Shown here: piece after piece, positions 1 to 6,096 of the stretch
Layout: every line of letters starts with the position of its first letter
How positions within the stretch are numbered: position 1 is the stretch's first letter
From: Candidatus Eiseniibacteriota bacterium
GTDB lineage: Bacteria > Joyebacterota > Joyebacteria > Joyebacterales > Joyebacteraceae
DNA length: 7,210 nucleotides
NCBI GenBank assembly: GCA_030630395.1
Contig: DAOVNE010000063.1
Span: 1 to 7,210, forward strand
Reading direction: 5' to 3'
Notes under the pieces: model-generated
The model's database searches: none
Told to the model about the DNA's origin: nothing
What the model saw: the letters and a program-made list of their open reading frames with translations, nothing else
Translations under genes and position numbers: made by a program

Positions 1-18
1 ATCGGAAGGACATAACCC

Positions 19-2220
19 ATGAGGAGAATAGCCTCTGCTCGATTCACCTCGGCAGCCGCCGCGGCGGCGCTGGCCATTGTGGCGATCGTCGTCCTTGCGC
101 CTCTGACCCCAGCACAGACTTCCGACGCACCGCCGCCCTCATCCTCCAAACTCACAGCTTCGCCTTGGCTTTCGACACTTCCGGCTCCGCCTGTGACTCG
201 CTCGGTAGATGTCACGGACACCGTTCACGGCATCAGGATTCACGACCCCTACCGGTGGTTGGAGGACCTCGAATCTGAGGAGGTTCAGCACTGGGTCGAT
301 GCTCAGAATGCCCGCACGGACACTCTTCTCTCTCAGGTTCCCGGCCACGATGAGATGTACGAGCGCCTGGGAGAGCTGTTCGAGATCCCGGCGATAGGAC
401 AGCTCTGGCTAAGAAGCGGCCGGCTCTTCTTCACGAGGCGAGACCCCGAGAACGAACAGATGGTGCTCTATGTCCGTGACAGTCCGGATGCGGATCCTCG
501 CGTACTCATCGATCCCGATCTCCTGGGAGACGAGATTCCCGTCCACCTTGACTGGTGGCATCCGTCGCTCGATGGACGGCTTCTCGCCTACGGAACATCC
601 GTCGGGGGAAGCGAGCTGAGCACGCTCCGGGTTCTCAACACGGACACGATGGAGCACCTTGCGGATGAGATATCAGGGACGCGCGCGGCAAGCATCGGTT
701 GGGAGCCTGACGGTCTCGGTTTCTACTACACCCGATTCCCCCTGGCGGGCGAAGTACCGGACGACGAGCTCTTCTATCACAGAACCATTTATCACCACAC
801 ACTCGGTGATGACTCCTCACTCGACCCCAAGGTCTTCGCTTACGAGAAGGACATGACGGCCTGGCCATCACTCTCACTGTCGCGCGATGGACGTTATCTT
901 TTCATCTACGTCTACATGGGAGGGGGGCGAAACGACATATATGTGAAGGATCTGGTCCGTGGAGGCGGCTTCGTCCCCGTTGTGGAAGGGCTTGATGCCC
1001 GCTCGTACGGGTTCGCTATCGGCTCTGACTTCTATATGCTGACCACGCTGGACGCCCCGAACGGCAGGATTGTGCGTGTCGACCTCAATGATCCCGACGC
1101 CACCGGCTGGGCTCCGGTCGTTCCGGAATCTGAGCACGCCATCCAGAGCTTCTCAGACGCAGGCGATAAGCTGATGGTTCTCTACATGGAGAATGCGCAG
1201 TCGGGGCTGCGTATCTTCTCTATGAACGGTGACTATGTCTCTGACGTACCCCTTCCCAACCTCTCATCTGTGGCCGACTGGACCGCCGACTACACCGAGG
1301 ATGATGCCTACTTCAATGTCACATCGTTCCTCATTCCTCCGACCGTCTTCCGCTACACGGTCTCGACAGGAGTCGTGTCGGAGGTGATGAGTGTCGACGC
1401 TCCCATAGACGTGACTCCGTACATTGCCAAGCAGGTGTGGTACGAATCGATTGACGGTACACGGGTCTCCATGTTCCTGGTCCACAGGAGAGATCTCACG
1501 CTTGATGGAACCAATCCCACCCTCTTGAGCGGCTACGGTGGGTTCTCGGTTCCAAGAACACCGGGGTTCACGCGGAACCGGTTCCTCTGGCTTGAGCGTG
1601 GAGGGGTCTTCGCCACTCCCAATCTCAGGGGTGGCAGTGAATACGGTGAGGACTGGCACCGGGACGGGATGCTCGACAGGAAGCAGAACACATTCGACGA
1701 TTTCATAGCCGCGGCCGAATGGCTGGCGAGCGAGGGCTACACCAACAGCGACCATCTCGCTGTGTGGGGTGGGAGTAACGGCGGCCTTCTTGTCGGGGCC
1801 TTCATCACTCAGCGGCCGGAACTGGCAGCCGCCGCGATCTGCGATGTCCCGCTTCTTGATATGGTCCGCTACCACACATTCTACGGGGCCCGCATCTGGA
1901 CCTCCGAATACGGAGATCCGGACAACCCTGACGAGTTCGACTACATCTACAAGTACTCACCGTATCACCATGTTGACGACAAAGCCTCCTACCCGGCCGT
2001 CTTCTTCACCGCCGGGGAGTCCGATATGCGGGTTCATCCGTCTCACGCCATGAAGATGACCGCAAAGCTGCAGGCTTTTGCCTCGCCGGACCGACCGATC
2101 CTCCTGAGGCTCGAGCGCAATGCGGGACACGGCCTGGCGGCGAGAATGAGCAGAATGCAGGAGCAGTACGCAGATTACTACTCCTTCCTCTTCATGTCGC
2201 TCGGCGGCGAACCGGACTGA
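19..2220 (+). CDS. Exported prolyl oligopeptidase (peptidase family S9A)
   Basis: Serine peptidase of the prolyl oligopeptidase family, which cuts short peptides, typically after proline. Residues 1-32 look like a signal peptide: Arg at 2, 3 and 8, an Ala/Val/Leu-rich core, and a possible signal peptidase site after TPA (residue 32). A Pro/Ser-rich linker follows, so the mature enzyme should be periplasmic or secreted. Roughly residues 50-450 are the N-terminal segment and beta-propeller, and 450-733 the alpha/beta-hydrolase domain. The triad is visible: Ser586 in GGSNGG, Asp669 in ESDMRVHP and His704 in AGHG. Tyr506 in GYGGF matches the oxyanion-hole Tyr, Trp627 in IWTSEYG the proline-stacking Trp, and Arg671 the substrate-binding Arg of the well-studied porcine enzyme. 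The 733 aa equal the usual ~700 plus a signal peptide, so the gene looks intact. The ATG at 19 follows GGAAGGA (4-10) by 8 nt. The exact peptide substrates are unknown. Confidence 0.95.
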   Translation: MRRIASARFTSAAAAAALAIVAIVVLAPLTPAQTSDAPPPSSSKLTASPWLSTLPAPPVTRSVDVTDTVHGIRIHDPYRWLEDLESEEVQHWVDAQNARTDTLLSQVPGHDEMYERLGELFEIPAIGQLWLRSGRLFFTRRDPENEQMVLYVRDSPDADPRVLIDPDLLGDEIPVHLDWWHPSLDGRLLAYGTSVGGSELSTLRVLNTDTMEHLADEISGTRAASIGWEPDGLGFYYTRFPLAGEVPDDELFYHRTIYHHTLGDDSSLDPKVFAYEKDMTAWPSLSLSRDGRYLFIYVYMGGGRNDIYVKDLVRGGGFVPVVEGLDARSYGFAIGSDFYMLTTLDAPNGRIVRVDLNDPDATGWAPVVPESEHAIQSFSDAGDKLMVLYMENAQSGLRIFSMNGDYVSDVPLPNLSSVADWTADYTEDDAYFNVTSFLIPPTVFRYTVSTGVVSEVMSVDAPIDVTPYIAKQVWYESIDGTRVSMFLVHRRDLTLDGTNPTLLSGYGGFSVPRTPGFTRNRFLWLERGGVFATPNLRGGSEYGEDWHRDGMLDRKQNTFDDFIAAAEWLASEGYTNSDHLAVWGGSNGGLLVGAFITQRPELAAAAICDVPLLDMVRYHTFYGARIWTSEYGDPDNPDEFDYIYKYSPYHHVDDKASYPAVFFTAGESDMRVHPSHAMKMTAKLQAFASPDRPILLRLERNAGHGLAARMSRMQEQYADYYSFLFMSLGGEPD

Positions 2221-2264
2221 ACCGCCGCCACAAGACCGCGCCCCATAGAATCGCCGCTACACGA

Positions 2265-2297
2265 CCGCGGCCCCTGTCCAGGGGGTCGCGGCTTTGC
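2265..2297 (+). terminator. Probable terminator hairpin after the prolyl oligopeptidase gene
   Basis: The arm at 2265-2275 pairs with 2281-2291: 11 bp, mostly G-C with two G-T wobbles, and a 5-nt loop (2276-2280). A short T-containing tail follows (CTTTGCATT, 2292-2300). It lies 45 nt after the stop of the peptidase gene. The T tract is weak, so termination may be incomplete. Confidence 0.55.
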
Positions 2298-2311
2298 ATT
2301 CCCACTCCTGC

Positions 2312-2340
2312 TTGCACTCAGCGCCGTGCAACAGTAGAAT
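2312..2340 (+). promoter_or_regulatory. Candidate sigma70-type promoter with inverted repeat, upstream of the MBL-fold gene
   Basis: TTGCAC (2312-2317) as -35 and TAGAAT (2335-2340) as -10 are separated by exactly 17 nt. The -10 matches the consensus at 5 of 6 bases, the -35 only at 3 of 6. TTGCAC is also the left arm of an inverted repeat whose right arm, GTGCAA (2326-2331), lies in the promoter spacer. A bound repressor there would block the promoter. It is about 100 nt before the MBL-fold start and after the hairpin that probably ends the preceding gene. Sequence evidence only. Confidence 0.4.
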
Positions 2341-2396
2341 AGCGATCGGATCATAATCTCCGAATCTCCCTCTGAGAGACCCCCGCTTCCACGGCG

Positions 2397-2420
2397 AGGG
2401 CGCACGTTTGGACACGCCCT
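2397..2420 (+). other. Small leader hairpin before the MBL-fold gene
   Basis: AGGGCG (2397-2402) is perfectly complementary to CGCCCT (2415-2420), with a 12-nt loop. It ends about 10 nt before the Shine-Dalgarno GAGG (2431-2434). It could influence translation, but six base pairs can arise by chance in GC-rich DNA. Confidence 0.25.
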
Positions 2421-2439
2421 GGCCTTTCCAGAGGGGTGT

Positions 2440-3156
2440 GTGTTCTTGAGATACGCGCAGGTTGTATTCGACAACGTCGTGTTCGCTCGCGGATTCAAGT
2501 CCGGATGGGGCTTCGCCGCGATTATCCGCGGATACTCGAAGACGATACTCTTCGACACCGGCTCCGTGGGTGACACGCTACTCTCTAACATGCTCACTCT
2601 GAATGTGTCCCCCTCAGAGATCGACGCCGTGTTCATATCACACACGCACGACGATCACATGGGAGGGCTCTTTGCCTTCCTTCGCGCCAACCACAGGATT
2701 GAGGTCTTTCTCCCTGAGGACGTGTCGATAGGAACCGTTGTGGCAATCGATGAAGCCGGCGCCATCCCGACCGTCCTTGGTTCTGGAGGAGAGATCATCC
2801 CCGGCATGGCCACGACGGGCATCGTGGGGAAGAACCCCCGGGAGCAGGGACTGGTGCTTGCCGGTGACGGCGCCGCAACGCTCATCACGGGATGCGCCCA
2901 CCCCGGTCTGGGCAAGCTGGTTGATGCCGCCGGAAAGCAGTTTGATCTTCCGGTCAAGCTCGTCATAGGAGGCCTGCATCTCGGTCAGAGCAGCAGGAGG
3001 AAGATCCTCGCACTCACGAGACAGCTCAAGGAGCTGGGTGTCGAACAGCTTGCGCCTTCGCACTGCACGGGAGAAGCCAGCACGCAGATTCTCGCGGAGG
3101 TCTTCGGCGATGGATTCATAGACAGTGGGTTGGGGCGCCGGATTCAGCTGGTGTAG
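2440..3156 (+). CDS. MBL-fold metal-dependent hydrolase (COG1237 type)
   Basis: Metallo-beta-lactamase-fold protein of 238 aa. The N-terminal half has a beta-strand plus FDTG turn (residues 38-41) and the metal signature SHTHDDH (67-73), giving His68, His70, Asp72 and His73. Further family marks are TGCAHPG with His154, GGLHLG with His180, and SHCTG with His208 near the C-terminus. This order (HxHxDH, GCxH, GGxHL, HCTG) is that of the COG1237 group, which includes proteins annotated as dihydropteridine-ribofuranosyl-aminobenzene phosphate synthases; that label is often transferred without evidence here, so I call only a hydrolase. No signal peptide is seen, so it is likely cytoplasmic. It is slightly shorter than many family members because the middle (about 80-140) is compact. 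The GTG at 2440 sits 5 nt after GAGG (2431-2434); a TTG at 2446 is an in-frame alternative. It could be transcribed with the VOC gene 77 nt downstream. The substrate is unknown. Confidence 0.85.
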   Translation: MFLRYAQVVFDNVVFARGFKSGWGFAAIIRGYSKTILFDTGSVGDTLLSNMLTLNVSPSEIDAVFISHTHDDHMGGLFAFLRANHRIEVFLPEDVSIGTVVAIDEAGAIPTVLGSGGEIIPGMATTGIVGKNPREQGLVLAGDGAATLITGCAHPGLGKLVDAAGKQFDLPVKLVIGGLHLGQSSRRKILALTRQLKELGVEQLAPSHCTGEASTQILAEVFGDGFIDSGLGRRIQLV

Positions 3157-3233
3157 TGTCTGGATCGGGCTCCACAAGACCATTGGAGCGGGCGACAAGC
3201 CACGGATAACCATGGGGATCGGAGGCACGGTCG

Positions 3234-3587
3234 ATGTCGAACGAACTCTGTCATTTCGAGCTTATGGTCAGCGATGTTGACAAGGCAAAGGCGTTCTACG
3301 GTAAGATCTTCGACTGGAAGTTCACCGAGTCGGGAATGCCGGGATACACGATGATCGATACGGGCAAGGAGCCGGGCGGCGGAATGATGAAGAAGCCGGA
3401 CGAAGCCCCGGGATTTGCCCTCTCCGTGTACTATCTCGTCGAGAGCATCGATGAGACGCTCAAGAAGGTCGCGGACGCCGGCGGGTGTATGTTGGTTCCG
3501 AAGATGGAGATCCCAACGGTCGGCTGGTGGGCCTTGTTCACGGACCCTGACGGGATCCCGGTGAGCATCTTCGAGAGCTTGGCCTGA
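3234..3587 (+). CDS. VOC (glyoxalase/bleomycin-resistance fold) family protein
   Basis: Single-domain vicinal-oxygen-chelate protein of 117 aa. It begins with CHFELMVSD (residues 6-14) and KAKAFYGKIFDWKF (17-30), has the loop MPGYTMIDTG (35-44) followed by a GGGMMKKP stretch, and ends with FTDPDGIPVSIFE (102-114). This is the COG3324-like pattern of two beta-alpha-beta-beta-beta modules. His7 and Glu114 stand where VOC metal ligands are usually found; the middle ligand positions (around 65-70, VYYLVE) are Tyr/Glu rather than a clear His, so metal binding and catalysis are uncertain. VOC proteins include glyoxalases, dioxygenases and ligand-binding resistance proteins, and nothing in the sequence chooses among these. 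The ATG at 3234 follows a strong GGAGG (3221-3225) by 8 nt. It lies 77 nt after the MBL-fold gene and 94 nt before the permease start. A weak promoter-like pair (TTGGAG at 3184, GATAAC at 3205) is visible upstream but is not convincing. Confidence 0.88.
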   Translation: MSNELCHFELMVSDVDKAKAFYGKIFDWKFTESGMPGYTMIDTGKEPGGGMMKKPDEAPGFALSVYYLVESIDETLKKVADAGGCMLVPKMEIPTVGWWALFTDPDGIPVSIFESLA

Positions 3588-3636
3588 TCGGTTCATCAGT
3601 TTGGGCCTCGACAAGGGGCCCGCTATACGCCAGATA

Positions 3637-3663
3637 CGGGGCCGGGGGCTCTCCCCGGCCCCG
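3637..3663 (+). other. Perfect 11-bp G+C hairpin in the leader of the permease gene
   Basis: Bases 3637-3647 are perfectly complementary to 3653-3663: eleven G-C pairs with a 5-nt loop GCTCT (3648-3652). The stem ends 5 nt before the Shine-Dalgarno GAGGGAG (3669-3675) and 18 nt before the TTG start. No T tract follows on the plus strand, so it is not a standard intrinsic terminator for the VOC gene. It could be an RNA stability or processing element, a terminator without a U-tail, or a structure that affects ribosome access to the permease start. Confidence 0.6.
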
Positions 3664-3668
3664 CATGC

Positions 3669-3675
3669 GAGGGAG
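3669..3675 (+). promoter_or_regulatory. Ribosome-binding site that sets the permease start
   Basis: GAGGGAG is placed 6 nt before the TTG at 3682. The longer open frame from 3601 has no such site, and its first 27 codons run through the GC hairpin and give a Pro/Arg/Gly-rich peptide unlike the family. This supports the 3682 start. Confidence 0.75.
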
Positions 3676-3681
3676 AATCGA

Positions 3682-5550
3682 TTGCCTGGGATTGGACTCA
3701 AGCGAGAACTGACGCTCCTGGACACATTCTGCATAGCGTCAGGTGCGATGATCAGCTCCGGGCTCTTCGTGCTGCCCGGAATCGCTTACGCCGCGGCCGG
3801 TCCGGCGGTTGTTCTCGCGTTTCTCCTCGCGGGCATCCTCGTCATCCCCGCGCTCCTGAGCAAGGCCGAGCTCTCATCGGCGATGCCGAAGGCCGGGGGA
3901 GCCTACTTCTTCATTGAGCGGAGCCTCGGTGGCGCGTTCGGCACAATCGGCGGGATGGCCTCGTGGTTGTCGCTGACACTGAAGTCGGCATTCGCCCTCG
4001 TCGGCATGGGCTCCTTCGCGATCCTGCTCTTTCCTGACATCAGCGTGTGGCAGGTCAAGGCCATCGCATCCGGTCTCTGTTTGATCTTCGTGATCATCAA
4101 TCTTGTGGGCGCGCGCCACGCGGGGCGGTTCCAGTCGGTCCTTGTAATCGGACTGCTCGCAGCGATAGGGTATTTCCTCGTCCGTGGTCTTCCGTCCGTG
4201 AATGTTGCGAACTTCGAGCCGTTTATGCCGCACGGTCCGACTTCGCTCTTTGCCACAGCCGGACTCGTCTTCGTGTCGTACGGTGGCCTCACCAAGATCA
4301 CGGGCGTGGCCGAGGAGGTCAAGAACCCGGGGCGCAACGTTCCGCTTGCGATGTTCCTCGCCTTCACCGTTGTGACCATCATCTATGTCTTAGCTGTCTT
4401 CACTACCGTCGGCACACTCCCAGCAAGCGTGATTAGCGGTTCGCGTACTCCGCTCTCTCTGGCAGCCAATGCTTTCTCTGGGCCTGTCGGGCTCGTCATC
4501 ATGACCATCGCTGCCCTCATCGCCTTCACGACGACGGGCAACGCGGGCATCCTGTCCGCATCAAGAACTCCCATGGCCATGAGCCGTGACGGCCTTCTAC
4601 CGAGCGTGCTCGGGCGGGTGAACTCACGTCACGGCACACCTCATGTGGCCATTTTCGTGACCGGCGCTTTCATGATAGCCCTGATAGTCCTTCTCGATCT
4701 GGAAACACTCATCAAGACAGCCTCGACGATGAAGATCCTTCTCTTCCTCCTCGTGAACGTGGCTGTCATCATGATGCGAGAGAGCAAGATGCAGGGGTAT
4801 CGTCCGACCTTCCGCTCCCCTCTCTATCCCTGGATACAGATCATTGCCATCGTCGTGTACGGCTTTCTCGTTTTCGAGATGGGAACTCTGCCGCTGATCA
4901 TCACGGGCATCTTCTTCGCCGGCAGCCTTCTCTGGTACGTCGCCTACGTCGGCATCCACGGAAGACGCGACTCGGCGCTTATCCAGGTCGTGCGGAGAAT
5001 CACGTCTCGCGAACTGACCACATCTTCACTCGATGCGGAGCTCAGGGGAATCCTCAAGGAGCGTGATGAGATTGAGGAGGATCGCTTCGACAGGCTTGTC
5101 AAGGCTTGCACGGTTGTGGATATGGATCACGGGGAACCCGTTGATGCATTCTTCGGGCGGATCTCGAAGGTTCTCGGCCACGAGCTCAAGATGGCGGCTT
5201 CTGAGGTACTGGACCTTCTCAGGAAGAGAGAAGCAGAGTCGACCACGGCACTTCGCCCCGGGCTGGCCATTCCACACATTGTGGTTGAGGGCGAGGGCGT
5301 GTTCAGCATACTCCTCGCCCGCTCCCGACAGGGCATCGTCTTCTCTGACGACGTGCCGCCCGTGCATGCTGTGTTCGTGCTGATCGGCTCTCGTGATGAG
5401 AGGAACTACCACCTGCGCGCGCTCATGCACGTCGCGCAGATCACGCAGCACTCCGATTTCGACAAGCGCTGGCAGGCCGCTCGCGGCCCCGAGGATCTCC
5501 GGAACATCGTCCTTCTGGGCGAGAGACGCCGCGACACGCGGGCCGGTTAA
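3682..5550 (+). CDS. APC-family amino-acid permease fused to a C-terminal PTS EIIA-like domain
   Basis: Inner-membrane transporter of 622 aa counted from the TTG at 3682. Residues ~10-435 carry 12 hydrophobic segments. The first has the APC signature IASGAMISSGLFVLPG, and the cytoplasmic EEVKNPGRNVP motif after TM6 and the SRDGLLP loop after TM8 are also typical. This is the PotE-like branch (COG0531), which brings in amino acids or amines by proton symport or exchange. From about residue 450 (SLDAELRGIL onward) comes a soluble domain resembling PTS EIIA type 2/PtsN, including PGLAIPH, whose His532 matches the phosphorylated His of EIIA. That domain may let a phosphotransferase state control uptake, but this is inference and no PTS gene is in the window. 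Permeases with this fused domain are known in other prokaryotes. The gene is last in the plus-strand block and converges on the SnoaL-like gene 58 nt away. The transported amino acid cannot be told. Confidence 0.93.
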   Translation: MPGIGLKRELTLLDTFCIASGAMISSGLFVLPGIAYAAAGPAVVLAFLLAGILVIPALLSKAELSSAMPKAGGAYFFIERSLGGAFGTIGGMASWLSLTLKSAFALVGMGSFAILLFPDISVWQVKAIASGLCLIFVIINLVGARHAGRFQSVLVIGLLAAIGYFLVRGLPSVNVANFEPFMPHGPTSLFATAGLVFVSYGGLTKITGVAEEVKNPGRNVPLAMFLAFTVVTIIYVLAVFTTVGTLPASVISGSRTPLSLAANAFSGPVGLVIMTIAALIAFTTTGNAGILSASRTPMAMSRDGLLPSVLGRVNSRHGTPHVAIFVTGAFMIALIVLLDLETLIKTASTMKILLFLLVNVAVIMMRESKMQGYRPTFRSPLYPWIQIIAIVVYGFLVFEMGTLPLIITGIFFAGSLLWYVAYVGIHGRRDSALIQVVRRITSRELTTSSLDAELRGILKERDEIEEDRFDRLVKACTVVDMDHGEPVDAFFGRISKVLGHELKMAASEVLDLLRKREAESTTALRPGLAIPHIVVEGEGVFSILLARSRQGIVFSDDVPPVHAVFVLIGSRDERNYHLRALMHVAQITQHSDFDKRWQAARGPEDLRNIVLLGERRRDTRAG

Positions 5551-5581
5551 GCGGCGGTTCTCATGCTTCGGCGAGTGCCGC
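5551..5581. terminator. Possible hairpin between convergent genes
   Basis: GCGGC (5551-5555) can pair with GCCGC (5577-5581), and inside lies C(TTCG)G at 5566-5571, the core of a very stable tetraloop, with an imperfect stem between. It sits in the 58-nt gap between the convergent permease and SnoaL-like genes, where a shared terminator is expected. There is no T tract on either strand and the inner stem has mismatches. Confidence 0.25.
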
Positions 5582-5608
5582 ACACACGATAGCAGTCAGG
5601 AGTACCAG

Positions 5609-6040
5609 CTACCTGAGCCGAGGTACAACTCCGACCTGCTGCAGAGCTCGCAGGAAGTCTGCGACTGCCAGTGGGCGTTCTGCTATCTTGCCGCCGCGGA
5701 AGCGCCAGATGTCGATTACTCTGAAACTGACACGCTTGCCTGTAGGCGGCATTCCCCACAACTGGCCGTGATGGGTTCCTTCGATGTGAAACGCGCCCAC
5801 GACAGTGTCACCTTCTGCTATCAGATGCTCGACCGTGAAGTGAAGATCGGGGAAAGCAACGCGCATTTCGCGAACCTGTTCCTTGATTGCCTCTATGCCC
5901 CGCAGCTGTGCTTCTCCCTCCATCATAGGTTCTGCGGCGAAGTCCACCGAGTACAACTCGTCTGCAATGTCGAGGTTACCGCAGTTCCATCCCTCTTCAA
6001 TCCAGCGGCGGATGATCTCTTTGTTGGACTCAACGCTCAT
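5609..6040 (-). CDS. SnoaL-like / NTF2-fold protein
   Basis: Small alpha+beta-barrel protein of 143 aa in the SnoaL-like (polyketide-cyclase-related, 'ester cyclase') group of the NTF2 fold. It has an N-terminal helix (NKEIIRRWIEEGWN), the helix REMRVAFPDLHFTVEHLIAEGDTV with the family AFPDL motif (62-66), and the strand block EGTHHGQLWGMPPTGKRVSF (87-106) followed by IDIWRFRGGKIAE (109-121). Asp110 lies where many relatives keep an acidic active-site residue. After GGKIAE the usual Trp-containing strand end (often EHW or EEW) is replaced by RPLAVADF, so activity is uncertain. Many proteins of this fold are uncharacterised environmental enzymes or ligand binders. The ATG at 6040 is preferred over one at 6052, because GGGAG (6050-6046) lies 5 nt before it and the earlier ATG has no such site. 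It is 56 nt downstream of the PAS gene on the same strand and may be its operon partner. Confidence 0.88.
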   Translation of the reverse strand: MSVESNKEIIRRWIEEGWNCGNLDIADELYSVDFAAEPMMEGEAQLRGIEAIKEQVREMRVAFPDLHFTVEHLIAEGDTVVGAFHIEGTHHGQLWGMPPTGKRVSFRVIDIWRFRGGKIAERPLAVADFLRALQQVGVVPRLR

Positions 6041-6045
6041 GGTCT

Positions 6046-6050
6046 CTCCC
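6046..6050 (-). promoter_or_regulatory. Ribosome-binding site that sets the SnoaL-like start
   Basis: GGGAG on the minus strand is 5 nt before the ATG at 6040. It overlaps the upstream in-frame ATG at 6052, which has only CTGTTTCAC before it. This makes 6040 the better start. Confidence 0.6.
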
Positions 6051-6063
6051 ATGTGAAACAGCC

Positions 6064-6096
6064 GCGGCGTGCACCTAACGAGCCTGACTTCGCCGC
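6064..6096 (-). other. Weak hairpin in the PAS-SnoaL gap
   Basis: CGCCGC (6091-6096) and GCGGCG (6064-6069) are complementary with a 21-nt loop, directly after the PAS stop codon. On the minus strand the tail is GGCTGTTTCAC. It could partly terminate PAS transcripts or be an mRNA structure between co-transcribed genes. The loop is long and the arms only 6 bp. Confidence 0.25.

Noticed and set aside
1264..1875. Minus-strand open frame of 203 codons
   Set aside because: It lies entirely inside the catalytic domain of the prolyl oligopeptidase and has no family signature.
2178..2645. Minus-strand open frame of 155 codons covering the intergenic region before the MBL-fold gene
   Set aside because: It overlaps the start of the MBL-fold gene and the terminator and promoter region; its product is low-complexity with no motif.
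2638..3228. Minus-strand open frame of 196 codons
   Set aside because: It is antisense to the MBL-fold gene, whose metal-binding motifs are clear on the plus strand.
3603..3621. Short stem GGGCC/GGCCC with a 9-nt loop after the VOC stop codon
   Set aside because: Only 5 bp, no T tract, and overshadowed by the much stronger stem at 3637-3663.
3601..3681. 27-codon N-terminal extension of the permease from a TTG at 3601
   Set aside because: It has no ribosome-binding site, runs through the perfect GC hairpin, and adds a Pro/Arg-rich peptide not expected before the first APC helix; the TTG at 3682 has an ideal site.
3144..3734. Minus-strand open frame of 196 codons
   Set aside because: It is antisense to the complete VOC gene and the permease start; no family is recognisable.
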